From the NCBI RefSeq assembly GCF_025685415.1, contig NZ_JAGSYB010000001.1, positions 1,364,001 through 1,428,000 on the forward strand: 64,000 nucleotides of DNA. Reading direction: 5' to 3'. Shown here piece after piece: positions 7,987 through 15,749 of the stretch. The DNA comes from Terriglobus aquaticus. GTDB taxonomy: Bacteria > Acidobacteriota > Terriglobia > Terriglobales > Acidobacteriaceae. Positions within the stretch are counted from its first letter, which is position 1. Every line of letters starts with the position of its first letter. Under the pieces are notes generated by a model, which saw only the letters and a list, made by a program, of their open reading frames with translations, was not told the DNA's origin and did not search any database. The position numbers and the translations under genes were made by a program.

Positions 7987-9545
7987 TGTCCTCCGGCTGA
8001 AAGAGCGTTCTTGTAGTTAGTTCCGGCGGTGCCGGTGGCGCGCGCCAGCGAAAGTTTCGCCAGATTGTGCTGGTACAGCGCGCTGATGTACTGATCGTTG
8101 GCCTGTTGCGTTTGTGCCTGCGCTTCGGAAACGGCCAGATTGTCCGTGACACCAGCACGGAACCGCTGCTGCGCCTCAGATAGTGCCTCGTTGGCCAGAT
8201 CCACGTTGGACCGGGCTGTCTGCACAAGCTGGCGTGCCGCTTCGATGTCGAGCAGTGCGTCGCGAACGTCCTGGTTCACCTGCTGCACCTGGTCGCTGTA
8301 GCGTGCACGCTGCTGCTGCAGCGCGGCGTCGGCGACCTGTTTGTCGCCGCGAGTCTTGGCAATCTGCAGGATGGGCGCCTGCACTTCGCCGGTGGCCGTA
8401 TAGGTATCGTGCAGGTTGTTGAAGCGCGTACCGAGGCCGCCGAAGTCGCCAGTGAAGTCCACGCTGGGATACTGCTCGGCGACGGCGGCTTTCCTGGTCA
8501 GCTCGGCACCTTTCACGTTCTCTGCCATGCCCTGCAGGTCTTTGCGCGTAGCGAGAGCCTGCGCAAACGCCTGCTCCGGGGTCACCGCGTCAGCTTCGCG
8601 ATATGGGACGTCGTCGGTAAGCCGGAACCGCTGCTCTGTCGGCAGGCCGATGGCGCGGGCTAGGGCGAGCTTGTCCTTCTCCAAACCGTTGCGCGCCTGC
8701 ACCAATTGCTGCTGCGCGTTCTGGTAGTCCACCTGGGCACGCAGAACGTCGAGCCGCGGGCTGGTGCCTGCTTCGTGCGCGGCCGTGGCCTGATCGAGCG
8801 AGACCTTGGTCTGCGCCAGAACGGCTTCTTCCGCCGTGATGCGTGCCGCATCCGCGATGCACAGCAGGTAGGCGTTGCCCACCGTCAGCACGACCATGTT
8901 GCGCGCGTCTTCCGCGGAAAGCTTCGCCCCGGTGAAGTTGTGCTTCGACGCGAGATAGCGATCGATGGACTGGACATTCAGCAGGTTCTGCTGCAGGTAG
9001 ACACGAAAATCGATCGTTTGGAACGGCCCGATGACGGGATTGAAGCCCGGAAAGTTTAGGCCGTAGGCAGCCAGGTTGATCTGCTGCACGGTGTAGTTCG
9101 CGTGGCCTGTCGCCGTGGGTAGCAGATCCTGCAACTGCTGCAGACGGGTACCGCCGGCGCTTTGCACTGCGCTGGAATTCAGGATGACGCCAAGGTTGTT
9201 CCGCAGACCGCGTGCAATCGCATCGTCCAGCGAAAGATCCAGGATGCCCGCCGTTGCGGTTCCCTGCACGATGGATCCCTTGTAGTCGTTAGCGGTCGCT
9301 GCCTGGCCGCCTGTTTGCGCGTTGCTCGCGCCATTGAGTCCGTTCAAGGTCTGCTGCGCGGCCTGTACGGTGGCTGGTCCGGATGCCTGCTGGCCGCCGG
9401 CGGAGGATCCCTGACTGGTTCCATTCCCGCTTTGCCCCTGGGTCTGAGACCGAGCCGGCAGAGCCAGGGCGGCTACTATCGCCAGCGCAACCGTCGCTCG
9501 TCCCAGGGCCCGGCAACAGCCGCTTGCTTCTGTTGCGTTGTGCAT
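7983..9545 (-). CDS. TolC-like outer-membrane efflux protein
   Basis: A 520-aa outer-membrane channel of the OEP family. The start at 9545 gives a short basic N-region and a hydrophobic signal sequence (ATVALAIVAALALPARSQ) with AGAGG close upstream; ATG 9611 is a possible alternative. After an ~80-residue Gly/Gln/Ser/Ala-rich segment come two OEP repeats: LSLDDAIARGLRNNLGV with VTLTVG-type helices, and the second repeat around ADAALQQQRARYSDQVQQV and AEAQQRFRAGVTDNLAV. It should form the trimeric outer-membrane exit duct for the adjacent EmrA-like adaptor. It is the first gene of the two-gene operon and is divergent from the Gfo/Idh/MocA gene. Confidence 0.88.
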   Translation of the reverse strand: MHNATEASGCCRALGRATVALAIVAALALPARSQTQGQSGNGTSQGSSAGGQQASGPATVQAAQQTLNGLNGASNAQTGGQAATANDYKGSIVQGTATAGILDLSLDDAIARGLRNNLGVILNSSAVQSAGGTRLQQLQDLLPTATGHANYTVQQINLAAYGLNFPGFNPVIGPFQTIDFRVYLQQNLLNVQSIDRYLASKHNFTGAKLSAEDARNMVVLTVGNAYLLCIADAARITAEEAVLAQTKVSLDQATAAHEAGTSPRLDVLRAQVDYQNAQQQLVQARNGLEKDKLALARAIGLPTEQRFRLTDDVPYREADAVTPEQAFAQALATRKDLQGMAENVKGAELTRKAAVAEQYPSVDFTGDFGGLGTRFNNLHDTYTATGEVQAPILQIAKTRGDKQVADAALQQQRARYSDQVQQVNQDVRDALLDIEAARQLVQTARSNVDLANEALSEAQQRFRAGVTDNLAVSEAQAQTQQANDQYISALYQHNLAKLSLARATGTAGTNYKNALSAGGH

Positions 9546-9743
9546 ACACCTCTGCCCGTCCGAGATTGGCGCAGCAACATGCGAGGCTTCCGGGGCGGAT
9601 CGCAGTGTCATGCGCTTTCGAATATCTGATGCACACCCCTGGTGCGGACGATGCAGAATCTTTACGCCGCGCCGCTCACCGCGAAGCGAAGACAAACCAT
9701 GTACTCTTCTGGTTGCGGACAACGCCGCGATGCAGGAGACAGG

Positions 9744-10835
9744 ATGGGAATTCGCACAGGTGTGATCGGTTTTGGTCTTGCAGGACGCGTCTTTCACGCT
9801 CCCTTCGTTCATGCCGCGCGCGGATTGGACCTCTCCGCCATCGTGCAGCGGACCGGAGACGACGCGGCCCGCGCGTTCCCGAATGCCACGATTTTCCGAT
9901 CGGCAGACGACCTGGTTGCGAGTGATGTGGAACTGGTGGTGGTGGGCACACCCAACAGCACTCACGTTCCGCTGGCGCGCGCTGCTCTGAATGCGGGCAA
10001 ACACGTGGTCATCGACAAGCCGTTCACGCCGACCACCGCCGAGGCAGAGGAGTTGGAAGCGTTGGCGCAATCACGCGGTCTGCTGCTTGCGCCGTTCCAC
10101 AACCGGCGCTTCGACGGCGACTTTCTGACAGTCAAGAAGCTTTTGAATGATGGCTCTGTGGGCCGCCCGGTCACGCTGGTGTCGCGCTTTGACCGCTTCC
10201 GCCCAACGCCGCGCGCCAACACGTGGAAGGAAGCCGAAGGTGCGGAAAACGGTCTTCTGATGGATTTGGGACCTCACCTTGTCGACCAGGCCCTGGTCCT
10301 GTTCGGCAGGCCTGAGAGCATCACCGCGGACGTTCGGACGGACCGCGACGGCACCATCATCGAGGACGCGTTCGACATCACCTTGCACTTCCAGCACGAA
10401 GGTCGCGGCGTTCGAGTGGATCTTGGCAGTTCGATGATCGCTGCCGATCCACAGTCGCGGTTCCTGCTGAACGGGACGTCCGGCAGCTTTCGCAAGTTCG
10501 GCGTGGACCCGCAGGAGCCTGCGATCCTGGCCGGCGCTGCCGTTCCGCCGCAAGGCCCGGCCGAAGACGAGTGGTACACGGAAGACCGTGCCGCTTGGGG
10601 AACTCTGACCACGCCCAAGCAAGCCGGTAACCCCGCGGATCTGCAACGGGAGACAATCCCAACCGAGCGCGGAGACTATCGCAGGTTTTATGAGGGCGTC
10701 GCGCAGGCGATCTCGTCTGGAGCTACGCCACCCACCACGCCGAGGGATGCCATAAGGGTGGCCCGCCTGCTGGAGATGGCCCGGGAATCGAGCCGCACCG
10801 GCCGCACTCTCGCCGTGCCGACCGAGACCTGGTAG
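9744..10835 (+). CDS. Gfo/Idh/MocA-family NAD(P)-dependent oxidoreductase
   Basis: A 363-aa protein. The start at 9744 has a well placed AGGAGACAGG. The N-terminal Rossmann fold shows TGVIGFGLAGRVFHAPF, VGTPNSTHVPLAR and a VVIDKPFT motif (the family EKP motif as DKP). The C-terminal alpha/beta domain contains DLGPHLVDQALVLFG, where the conserved His would act in catalysis. It resembles E. coli YdgJ-like sugar/inositol oxidoreductases; the substrate cannot be read from sequence. It stands alone: tolC is divergent upstream and argJ begins 75 bp downstream with its own ribosome-binding site. Confidence 0.88.
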   Translation: MGIRTGVIGFGLAGRVFHAPFVHAARGLDLSAIVQRTGDDAARAFPNATIFRSADDLVASDVELVVVGTPNSTHVPLARAALNAGKHVVIDKPFTPTTAEAEELEALAQSRGLLLAPFHNRRFDGDFLTVKKLLNDGSVGRPVTLVSRFDRFRPTPRANTWKEAEGAENGLLMDLGPHLVDQALVLFGRPESITADVRTDRDGTIIEDAFDITLHFQHEGRGVRVDLGSSMIAADPQSRFLLNGTSGSFRKFGVDPQEPAILAGAAVPPQGPAEDEWYTEDRAAWGTLTTPKQAGNPADLQRETIPTERGDYRRFYEGVAQAISSGATPPTTPRDAIRVARLLEMARESSRTGRTLAVPTETW

Positions 10836-10910
10836 CCATCCAAGGTAGATCACCCGCAGGCACAAACCTTCTGAAGCATTCAAAGATCTGGCAGGAGCAT
10901 TTCGACAGCA

Positions 10911-12131
10911 GTGGCAACATTCGAGCAAGCACTTCCCGCGGGCTTTCGCTGGTCCGCGGTTCAGGCCGGCATCAAGGCAAGCGGACGCAGCGACCTGGCC
11001 CTTGCGGTGACCGAAGAGCCCGCCGCAGCGGCGGCCATGTTCACCAGCAACCAGGTAAAAGCGGCGCCCTTGCAGGTGGATGCAGAACACCTGCGCGCCA
11101 GCGGTGGCTACGTTCGCGCGGTGCTGGTCAACGCTGGCAATGCGAACTGTGCCACCGGAGAGCAAGGGCTCGCGGCGGCCCGTGAGAGCTGCGCTGCTCT
11201 GGGTAGGACCGTCGGCATCGCTCCGCACCAGGTCTTTCCTTCGTCGACCGGGATCATCGGCGTGCCTCTGCCGGTAGAGAAGCTGATTGCCACCCTGCCT
11301 GCGGCAGTGGCTGGTCTGAGCAGTGGAGCTGAGGCGGCCGAGGCATTCGCGACCGCGATCATGACGACCGACACGCGCATGAAGGTGGCGCAGGCGGAGG
11401 TCGCGATCGGGGGCAAGCCGGTACGCATCTTTGGATGTTGCAAAGGCGCGGGCATGATCGGTCCACAACTGGTGCCGCATGCGACCATGCTGGTCTACCT
11501 GTTCACGGATCTGGCGGCCCAGCCTGCCGAGTTGAAGGCGATGCTTGCACCGTCGGTCGAGGCAAGCTTCAACAGCATCTCTGTGGACGGCGATACCAGC
11601 ACCAACGACACCGTGCTGCTGTTGGCGAGCGGCGCGAGTGGCGCTGCCTACGGCAGCGCATCGCAGGAGGAGCAGCAGGCATTCCGGGATGCCCTGGGCA
11701 CGGTGTGCGGTAAGTTGGCGCACGCCATCATCGATGACGGCGAGGGCGTGACCCATGTGGTCACATTGCAGATCAAGGGCGCGACAGATGATGCTGCCGC
11801 AAAGCGAATCGCAAAGTCGATCGCTCACTCTCCGCTGTGCAAGACGGCTTGGTCGAGCGCGGACCCGAACTGGGGCCGCATCGTAGCCGCCGCGGGGTAT
11901 GCCGGTGTGCAGTTCGATCCGGCAGACGTCTCCGTACACATTGGCGGCCTGCCCGTCTTCGAGCGCGGCACCCGGTCCGCCGCGATGGATGAGGCGGCCG
12001 TGCACCAAAAGATGTTGCAGCGTGAGTTTGAAATCGCAGTGAGCCTTGGTTCAGGCCCGGGCAAGTGCCAGTTCCTTACCTGCGACCTGACGGTTGAGTA
12101 TGTCCACATCAACGCGGACTACTCCACCTAG
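10911..12131 (+). CDS. argJ: Bifunctional glutamate N-acetyltransferase / ornithine acetyltransferase
   Basis: A 406-aa ArgJ, which transfers acetyl groups from N-acetylornithine to glutamate (and may use acetyl-CoA) in arginine synthesis. The proenzyme self-cleaves before a Thr in the motif HATML; here that Thr is residue ~192, giving alpha and beta chains of ordinary size. Other family segments are seen: AVLVNAGNANCATG, FPSSTGIIG, KGAGMIGP, FNSISVDGDTSTNDT and PNWGRIVAAAGYAG. It starts with GTG at 10911 with GGAGC upstream at a long spacing. No other arg genes are in the window. It could be mono- or bifunctional. Confidence 0.95.
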   Translation: MATFEQALPAGFRWSAVQAGIKASGRSDLALAVTEEPAAAAAMFTSNQVKAAPLQVDAEHLRASGGYVRAVLVNAGNANCATGEQGLAAARESCAALGRTVGIAPHQVFPSSTGIIGVPLPVEKLIATLPAAVAGLSSGAEAAEAFATAIMTTDTRMKVAQAEVAIGGKPVRIFGCCKGAGMIGPQLVPHATMLVYLFTDLAAQPAELKAMLAPSVEASFNSISVDGDTSTNDTVLLLASGASGAAYGSASQEEQQAFRDALGTVCGKLAHAIIDDGEGVTHVVTLQIKGATDDAAAKRIAKSIAHSPLCKTAWSSADPNWGRIVAAAGYAGVQFDPADVSVHIGGLPVFERGTRSAAMDEAAVHQKMLQREFEIAVSLGSGPGKCQFLTCDLTVEYVHINADYST

Positions 12132-12206
12132 GCGATTTGCCCTGTAACGGCAGCGCGGTAAACGGACGTGCCATCACCTGGCGTGCCAGTCGTTATGCGC
12201 GCAACT

Positions 12207-12212
12207 TATAAT
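12207..12212 (+). promoter_or_regulatory. Possible -10 box upstream of aceE
   Basis: TATAAT at 12207-12212 matches the sigma70 -10 consensus exactly, 68 nt before the aceE ATG in the 148-bp argJ-aceE gap. No good -35 hexamer is found at 16-18 nt, so the assignment is weak. Confidence 0.35.
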
Positions 12213-12279
12213 CAAGCTGCTTTTCGCGGCGCGCCGCTGTGCGCCCGTGGCCTGAAATCCTTACCGCAACGGAGCACCC

Positions 12280-14970
12280 ATGGCGACGCAACTGGCACAG
12301 CCCGCAGCCAACCTTGACCTGCAGCAGGAGATCCAGGAGTGGATCGAAGCGTTCGACGAAATGATCGTCGCCGAGGGTCCGCAACAGGGCGCCGAGCTGA
12401 TGACGGCTCTTCGCCAGCGCGCTCGCGAAGCCGGTGTCCAGGCTGAGAACGAGCTGGCGACCCCATACCGGAACACCATCCCCAAGCACGACGAAGTGCC
12501 CTACCCCGGCGACCGCGACCTGGAGCGCCGCGTGGAAGCGCTGATCCGCTGGAACGCGATGGCCATGGTGCACGGCCAGAACAAGAAGGATGCCGGCATC
12601 GGCGGCCACATCTCGACCTACTCGTCGTTGGCCACGCTGCTGGAGGTGGGCTTCAACCACTTCTTCCGCGCCAAGTACACCACGCCCGAGGGCGACCAGC
12701 CCGGCGACATGATCTATTTCCAGGGCCACGCCTCGCCTGGCATCTATGGCCGCGCGTTCTTGGAAGGCCGGCTCACGATCGATCACCTGATCAACTTCCG
12801 CCACGAACTGCGCGACAAGCCGGGCCTGTCCAGCTACCCGCACCCGTGGCTGATGCCGGAGTTCTGGCGCTTCCCCACCGTCAGCATGGGCATCGGTCCG
12901 CTGAACGCGATCTACCAGGCGCGGTTCATGCGCTACCTGGAGAACCGCAAGCTGATCCCGGCGACTGACCGCAAGGTTTGGGCGTTTGTGGGCGATGGCG
13001 AAACGGATGAAGTCGACACCCTTGGCGCGATCAGCCTGGCGACGCGCGAGAACCTGGACAACCTGATCTTCGTCGTGAACTGCAACCTGCAGCGGCTGGA
13101 CGGCCCGGTGCGCGGCAACAAGCGCATTATCGACGAGCTGGAAGGCCACTTCCGCGGTTGTGGCTGGAACGTGATCAAGGTGATCTGGGGCTCGGATTGG
13201 GACGCGCTGTTTGAGCGCGACCACACGGGTCTGCTGCTGAAGCGCATGGAAGAGTGCGTCGACGGCGACTTCCAGGCGTACAAGGCCAAGGGCGGCGCTT
13301 ACCTGCGCCAGCACTTCTTCGGTAAGTACCCCGAACTGCTGGAACTGGTGAAGGACTACACCGACGAGCAGCTCGGCAAGCTGCACCGCGGTGGGCACGA
13401 CCCGCTGAAGATCTACAACGCCTACAAGCGCGCCACCGAACACAAGGGTGGACCGACGGTGATCCTGGCGAAGACCGTCAAGGGGTACGGCTTTGGCTCC
13501 ACCGAGGCCCGCAACGCCGCGCACAACGAGAAGAAGCTGAGCGACGAGGGCGTGACCCAGTTCGTGCAGCGCTTTAACATTCCCGTGCCGGAAGAAGAAG
13601 CAAAGAACGGCAAGCCGTGGAAGCCGGAAGAGTCCGCGCCGGAGCTGCAGTACCTGCAGGCGCGCCGCGCAGAGTTGGGCGGCTACCTGCCAGCCCGCGT
13701 CGAGAAGCCGTTTGAGTTCAAGGCACCGGAGTTGGACTTTTTCAAGGAATGGCTCGGCGGATCGAAGGGCCGCGCCGTCTCGACGACGATGGTTTTCGTC
13801 GCCATCCTCCGCACGTTGCTGAAGGACCCCAAGATCGGCAAGCTGCTGGTGCCAATCGTCCCAGATGAAGGCCGTACCTTCGGCCTGGAATCGGCAATCA
13901 AGCAGGTCGGCATCTACGCTTCGGAAGGTCAGAAATACACGCCGCACGATAGCGATATGCTGCTGAGTTACCGCGAGGAGAAGGACGGCCAGATCCTGGA
14001 GGAGGGCATCACGGAAGCCGGCTCTATGGCAAGCTTCACCGCCGCGGGTTGCGCGTACGTGAACTACAACGTGCCAACCGTGCCGTTCTACATGTACTAC
14101 TCCATGTTTGGATTCCAGCGCATTGGCGACATGGTGTGGGCGTTTGCGGACGCGCGCGGCAAGGGCTTCCTGATGGGCGGCACCGCCGGCCGCACGACCA
14201 TGCTGGGTGAAGGCCTGCAGCACCAGGACGGCCACTCGCACGTGATCGCTTCGACCGTTCCAACCTGCCTCAGCTATGACCCGGCGTTCGCCTTTGAGAT
14301 GTCGGTCATCATCCAGGACGGTCTGCGTCGTATGTACGCCGAGAACGAGCAGGTCTTCTACTACATCACGATGTACAACGAAGACTACGCGCAGCCGGAG
14401 ATGCCGCAGGGTGACAAGGTGCGCGAAGGGATCGTGCGCGGCCTGTACAAGTTCAAGGCTGCGGCCAAGGGTAACGCAACCGTGCAGCTCTTCGGCTCGG
14501 GTCCGATCCTGAATGAGGTGCTGAAGGCGCAGCAGATTCTGAGCGAGAAGTACAACGTGGAGGCGGACGTGTGGTCCGTGACCAGCTACGTTGAGCTTCG
14601 CCGCGATGCTCTGGCGACGGAGCGCTGGAACCGCCTGCATCCCGCGGAACCGGAGAAGAAGCCGTATCTGCTTGAGGCGCTGGGCGACGCGAACGGACCC
14701 GTGATCGCGGCCAGCGATTACATGAAGGTGATGCCGGACGGCTTGTCGCCGTGGCTGGGCCAGCGCCTGGTCACGCTGGGCACGGATGGCTTTGGCCGCT
14801 CGGATAACCGCGAGTACCTGCGCCGCCACTTTGAGGTGGACGCAAATGCGATCGTTGCGGCAACGCTGTCCAAGCTGGTGCGCGAAGGCAGCGTGAAGGC
14901 CAAGGCAGCGCAGAAGGCGTTTGCGGAACTCGGCATCGACACGGAAAGCGGCGACCCGTCGCGTAAGTAA
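12280..14970 (+). CDS. aceE: Pyruvate dehydrogenase E1 component (homodimeric type)
   Basis: An 896-aa protein, close to the E. coli AceE length (887). It decarboxylates pyruvate with thiamine diphosphate and acetylates the E2 lipoyl group. Seen: the TPP/Mg motif GDGETDE (Gly ~238, Asp 239), VVNCN closing it, KTVKGYGFGSTEARN, and the C-terminal transketolase-like half with EGITEAGSM, YMYYSMFGFQRIGD and GRTTMLGEGLQHQDGHS, all AceE-specific. Neither aceF nor lpdA is adjacent, so E2/E3 must be elsewhere. An E1-alpha-like degenerate gene follows after a terminator hairpin. Confidence 0.97.
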   Translation: MATQLAQPAANLDLQQEIQEWIEAFDEMIVAEGPQQGAELMTALRQRAREAGVQAENELATPYRNTIPKHDEVPYPGDRDLERRVEALIRWNAMAMVHGQNKKDAGIGGHISTYSSLATLLEVGFNHFFRAKYTTPEGDQPGDMIYFQGHASPGIYGRAFLEGRLTIDHLINFRHELRDKPGLSSYPHPWLMPEFWRFPTVSMGIGPLNAIYQARFMRYLENRKLIPATDRKVWAFVGDGETDEVDTLGAISLATRENLDNLIFVVNCNLQRLDGPVRGNKRIIDELEGHFRGCGWNVIKVIWGSDWDALFERDHTGLLLKRMEECVDGDFQAYKAKGGAYLRQHFFGKYPELLELVKDYTDEQLGKLHRGGHDPLKIYNAYKRATEHKGGPTVILAKTVKGYGFGSTEARNAAHNEKKLSDEGVTQFVQRFNIPVPEEEAKNGKPWKPEESAPELQYLQARRAELGGYLPARVEKPFEFKAPELDFFKEWLGGSKGRAVSTTMVFVAILRTLLKDPKIGKLLVPIVPDEGRTFGLESAIKQVGIYASEGQKYTPHDSDMLLSYREEKDGQILEEGITEAGSMASFTAAGCAYVNYNVPTVPFYMYYSMFGFQRIGDMVWAFADARGKGFLMGGTAGRTTMLGEGLQHQDGHSHVIASTVPTCLSYDPAFAFEMSVIIQDGLRRMYAENEQVFYYITMYNEDYAQPEMPQGDKVREGIVRGLYKFKAAAKGNATVQLFGSGPILNEVLKAQQILSEKYNVEADVWSVTSYVELRRDALATERWNRLHPAEPEKKPYLLEALGDANGPVIAASDYMKVMPDGLSPWLGQRLVTLGTDGFGRSDNREYLRRHFEVDANAIVAATLSKLVREGSVKAKAAQKAFAELGIDTESGDPSRK

Positions 14971-14991
14971 AGATCCAGCACGCACCACCAG

Positions 14992-15020
14992 AACACCCGG
15001 TCACCATGGCCGGGTGTTTT
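14992..15020 (+). terminator. Terminator after aceE
   Basis: AACACCCGG (14992-15000) and CCGGGTGTT (15010-15018) form a 9-bp stem with a 9-nt loop, followed by TT. It lies 21 nt after the aceE stop. Confidence 0.65.
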
Positions 15021-15053
15021 GCTCTCTCACACTTGTGTAAGGATGAAAAGACT

Positions 15054-15740
15054 TTGGGCAAACCCTTGATCAGCGACGCGCAGATGCTTGCGATGCACGC
15101 GACCATGCTGCAATTGCGTCAGGCTGCTCCGAGACGAAGCGCGGCGGCGGCACCGGGCGCGTGGCCCATTGCGCTTCTCGCGGCAACGCTGCTGCAGCTT
15201 CGCAGCGATGACCTGCTGGTGACCGCGGGCGATCTGCCCCTGGCCGAGACTGCCCTGCGCAGCGGACAGCAATCGTCCTTTCACCCGGACCTGCTTCCCT
15301 TCTCGCTCGCCTGCGCGCCAGATGCTGCTGCCGCGGTTGCGGCCGGCTACGCGCTGGCACAGAGCCATACGACGCGTCCCGGCGACCATGCTCCGCTGAC
15401 GATGGCGATGCTCGGCCCCGGAACTCCTCGTGCCGATGCGCTTCAACTGGCTGGCCAACACTTGCTTCCGTTGCTGCTCGTGGTGCGTGACGAACCTGGC
15501 AAGCCACGGCCTCCCATCACCGCTCCTCCTCATGTCGAGGTCGTTCCGGTGGACGCGGAAGACGCCGTGGCAGTCTGCCGGGTGATGCAGGAATCGACGC
15601 TGCGGGCACGGAACCGCTGGGGATCGGTGGTGTTGCGGGCAGTGACGCTGCCGGACAGTGCGGACCCGATTGCCGCGCTGGAGGCGCACTTGGAACGTCG
15701 AGGCATCCTACCTGCGCTGTCGAAAGCCGAAACCCGGTAG
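15054..15740 (+). CDS. Degenerate E1-alpha-like (thiamine-enzyme fold) protein
   Basis: About 228 aa. A TTG start at 15054 is preferred: AAGGA lies 10 nt upstream, while the ATG at 15006 is inside the aceE terminator. The order of segments follows the alpha subunit of 2-oxoacid dehydrogenases: an N-terminal helix (ISDAQMLAMHATML), the cofactor region, then VEVVPVDAEDAVAVCRVMQE and a final DPIAALEAHLERRGIL, like DPI..L..YL...G in E1-alpha. The cofactor motif GDG...NN is replaced by GPG (residues ~121-123) and DE (146-147), so thiamine diphosphate/Mg binding is probably lost; length is also ~2/3 of normal. Possible roles are a regulatory or structural partner of the dehydrogenase. It is 9 nt upstream of the Wzi-like gene, so likely co-transcribed with it. 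Confidence 0.55.
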   Translation: MGKPLISDAQMLAMHATMLQLRQAAPRRSAAAAPGAWPIALLAATLLQLRSDDLLVTAGDLPLAETALRSGQQSSFHPDLLPFSLACAPDAAAAVAAGYALAQSHTTRPGDHAPLTMAMLGPGTPRADALQLAGQHLLPLLLVVRDEPGKPRPPITAPPHVEVVPVDAEDAVAVCRVMQESTLRARNRWGSVVLRAVTLPDSADPIAALEAHLERRGILPALSKAETR

Positions 15741-15749
15741 ACTGGAGGC

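Noticed and set aside
12193-14988. Very long open frame opposite aceE
   Set aside because: It mirrors a clear aceE gene in high-GC DNA, its translation is His/Arg/Val-rich with no family likeness, and no ribosome-binding site or promoter was seen.
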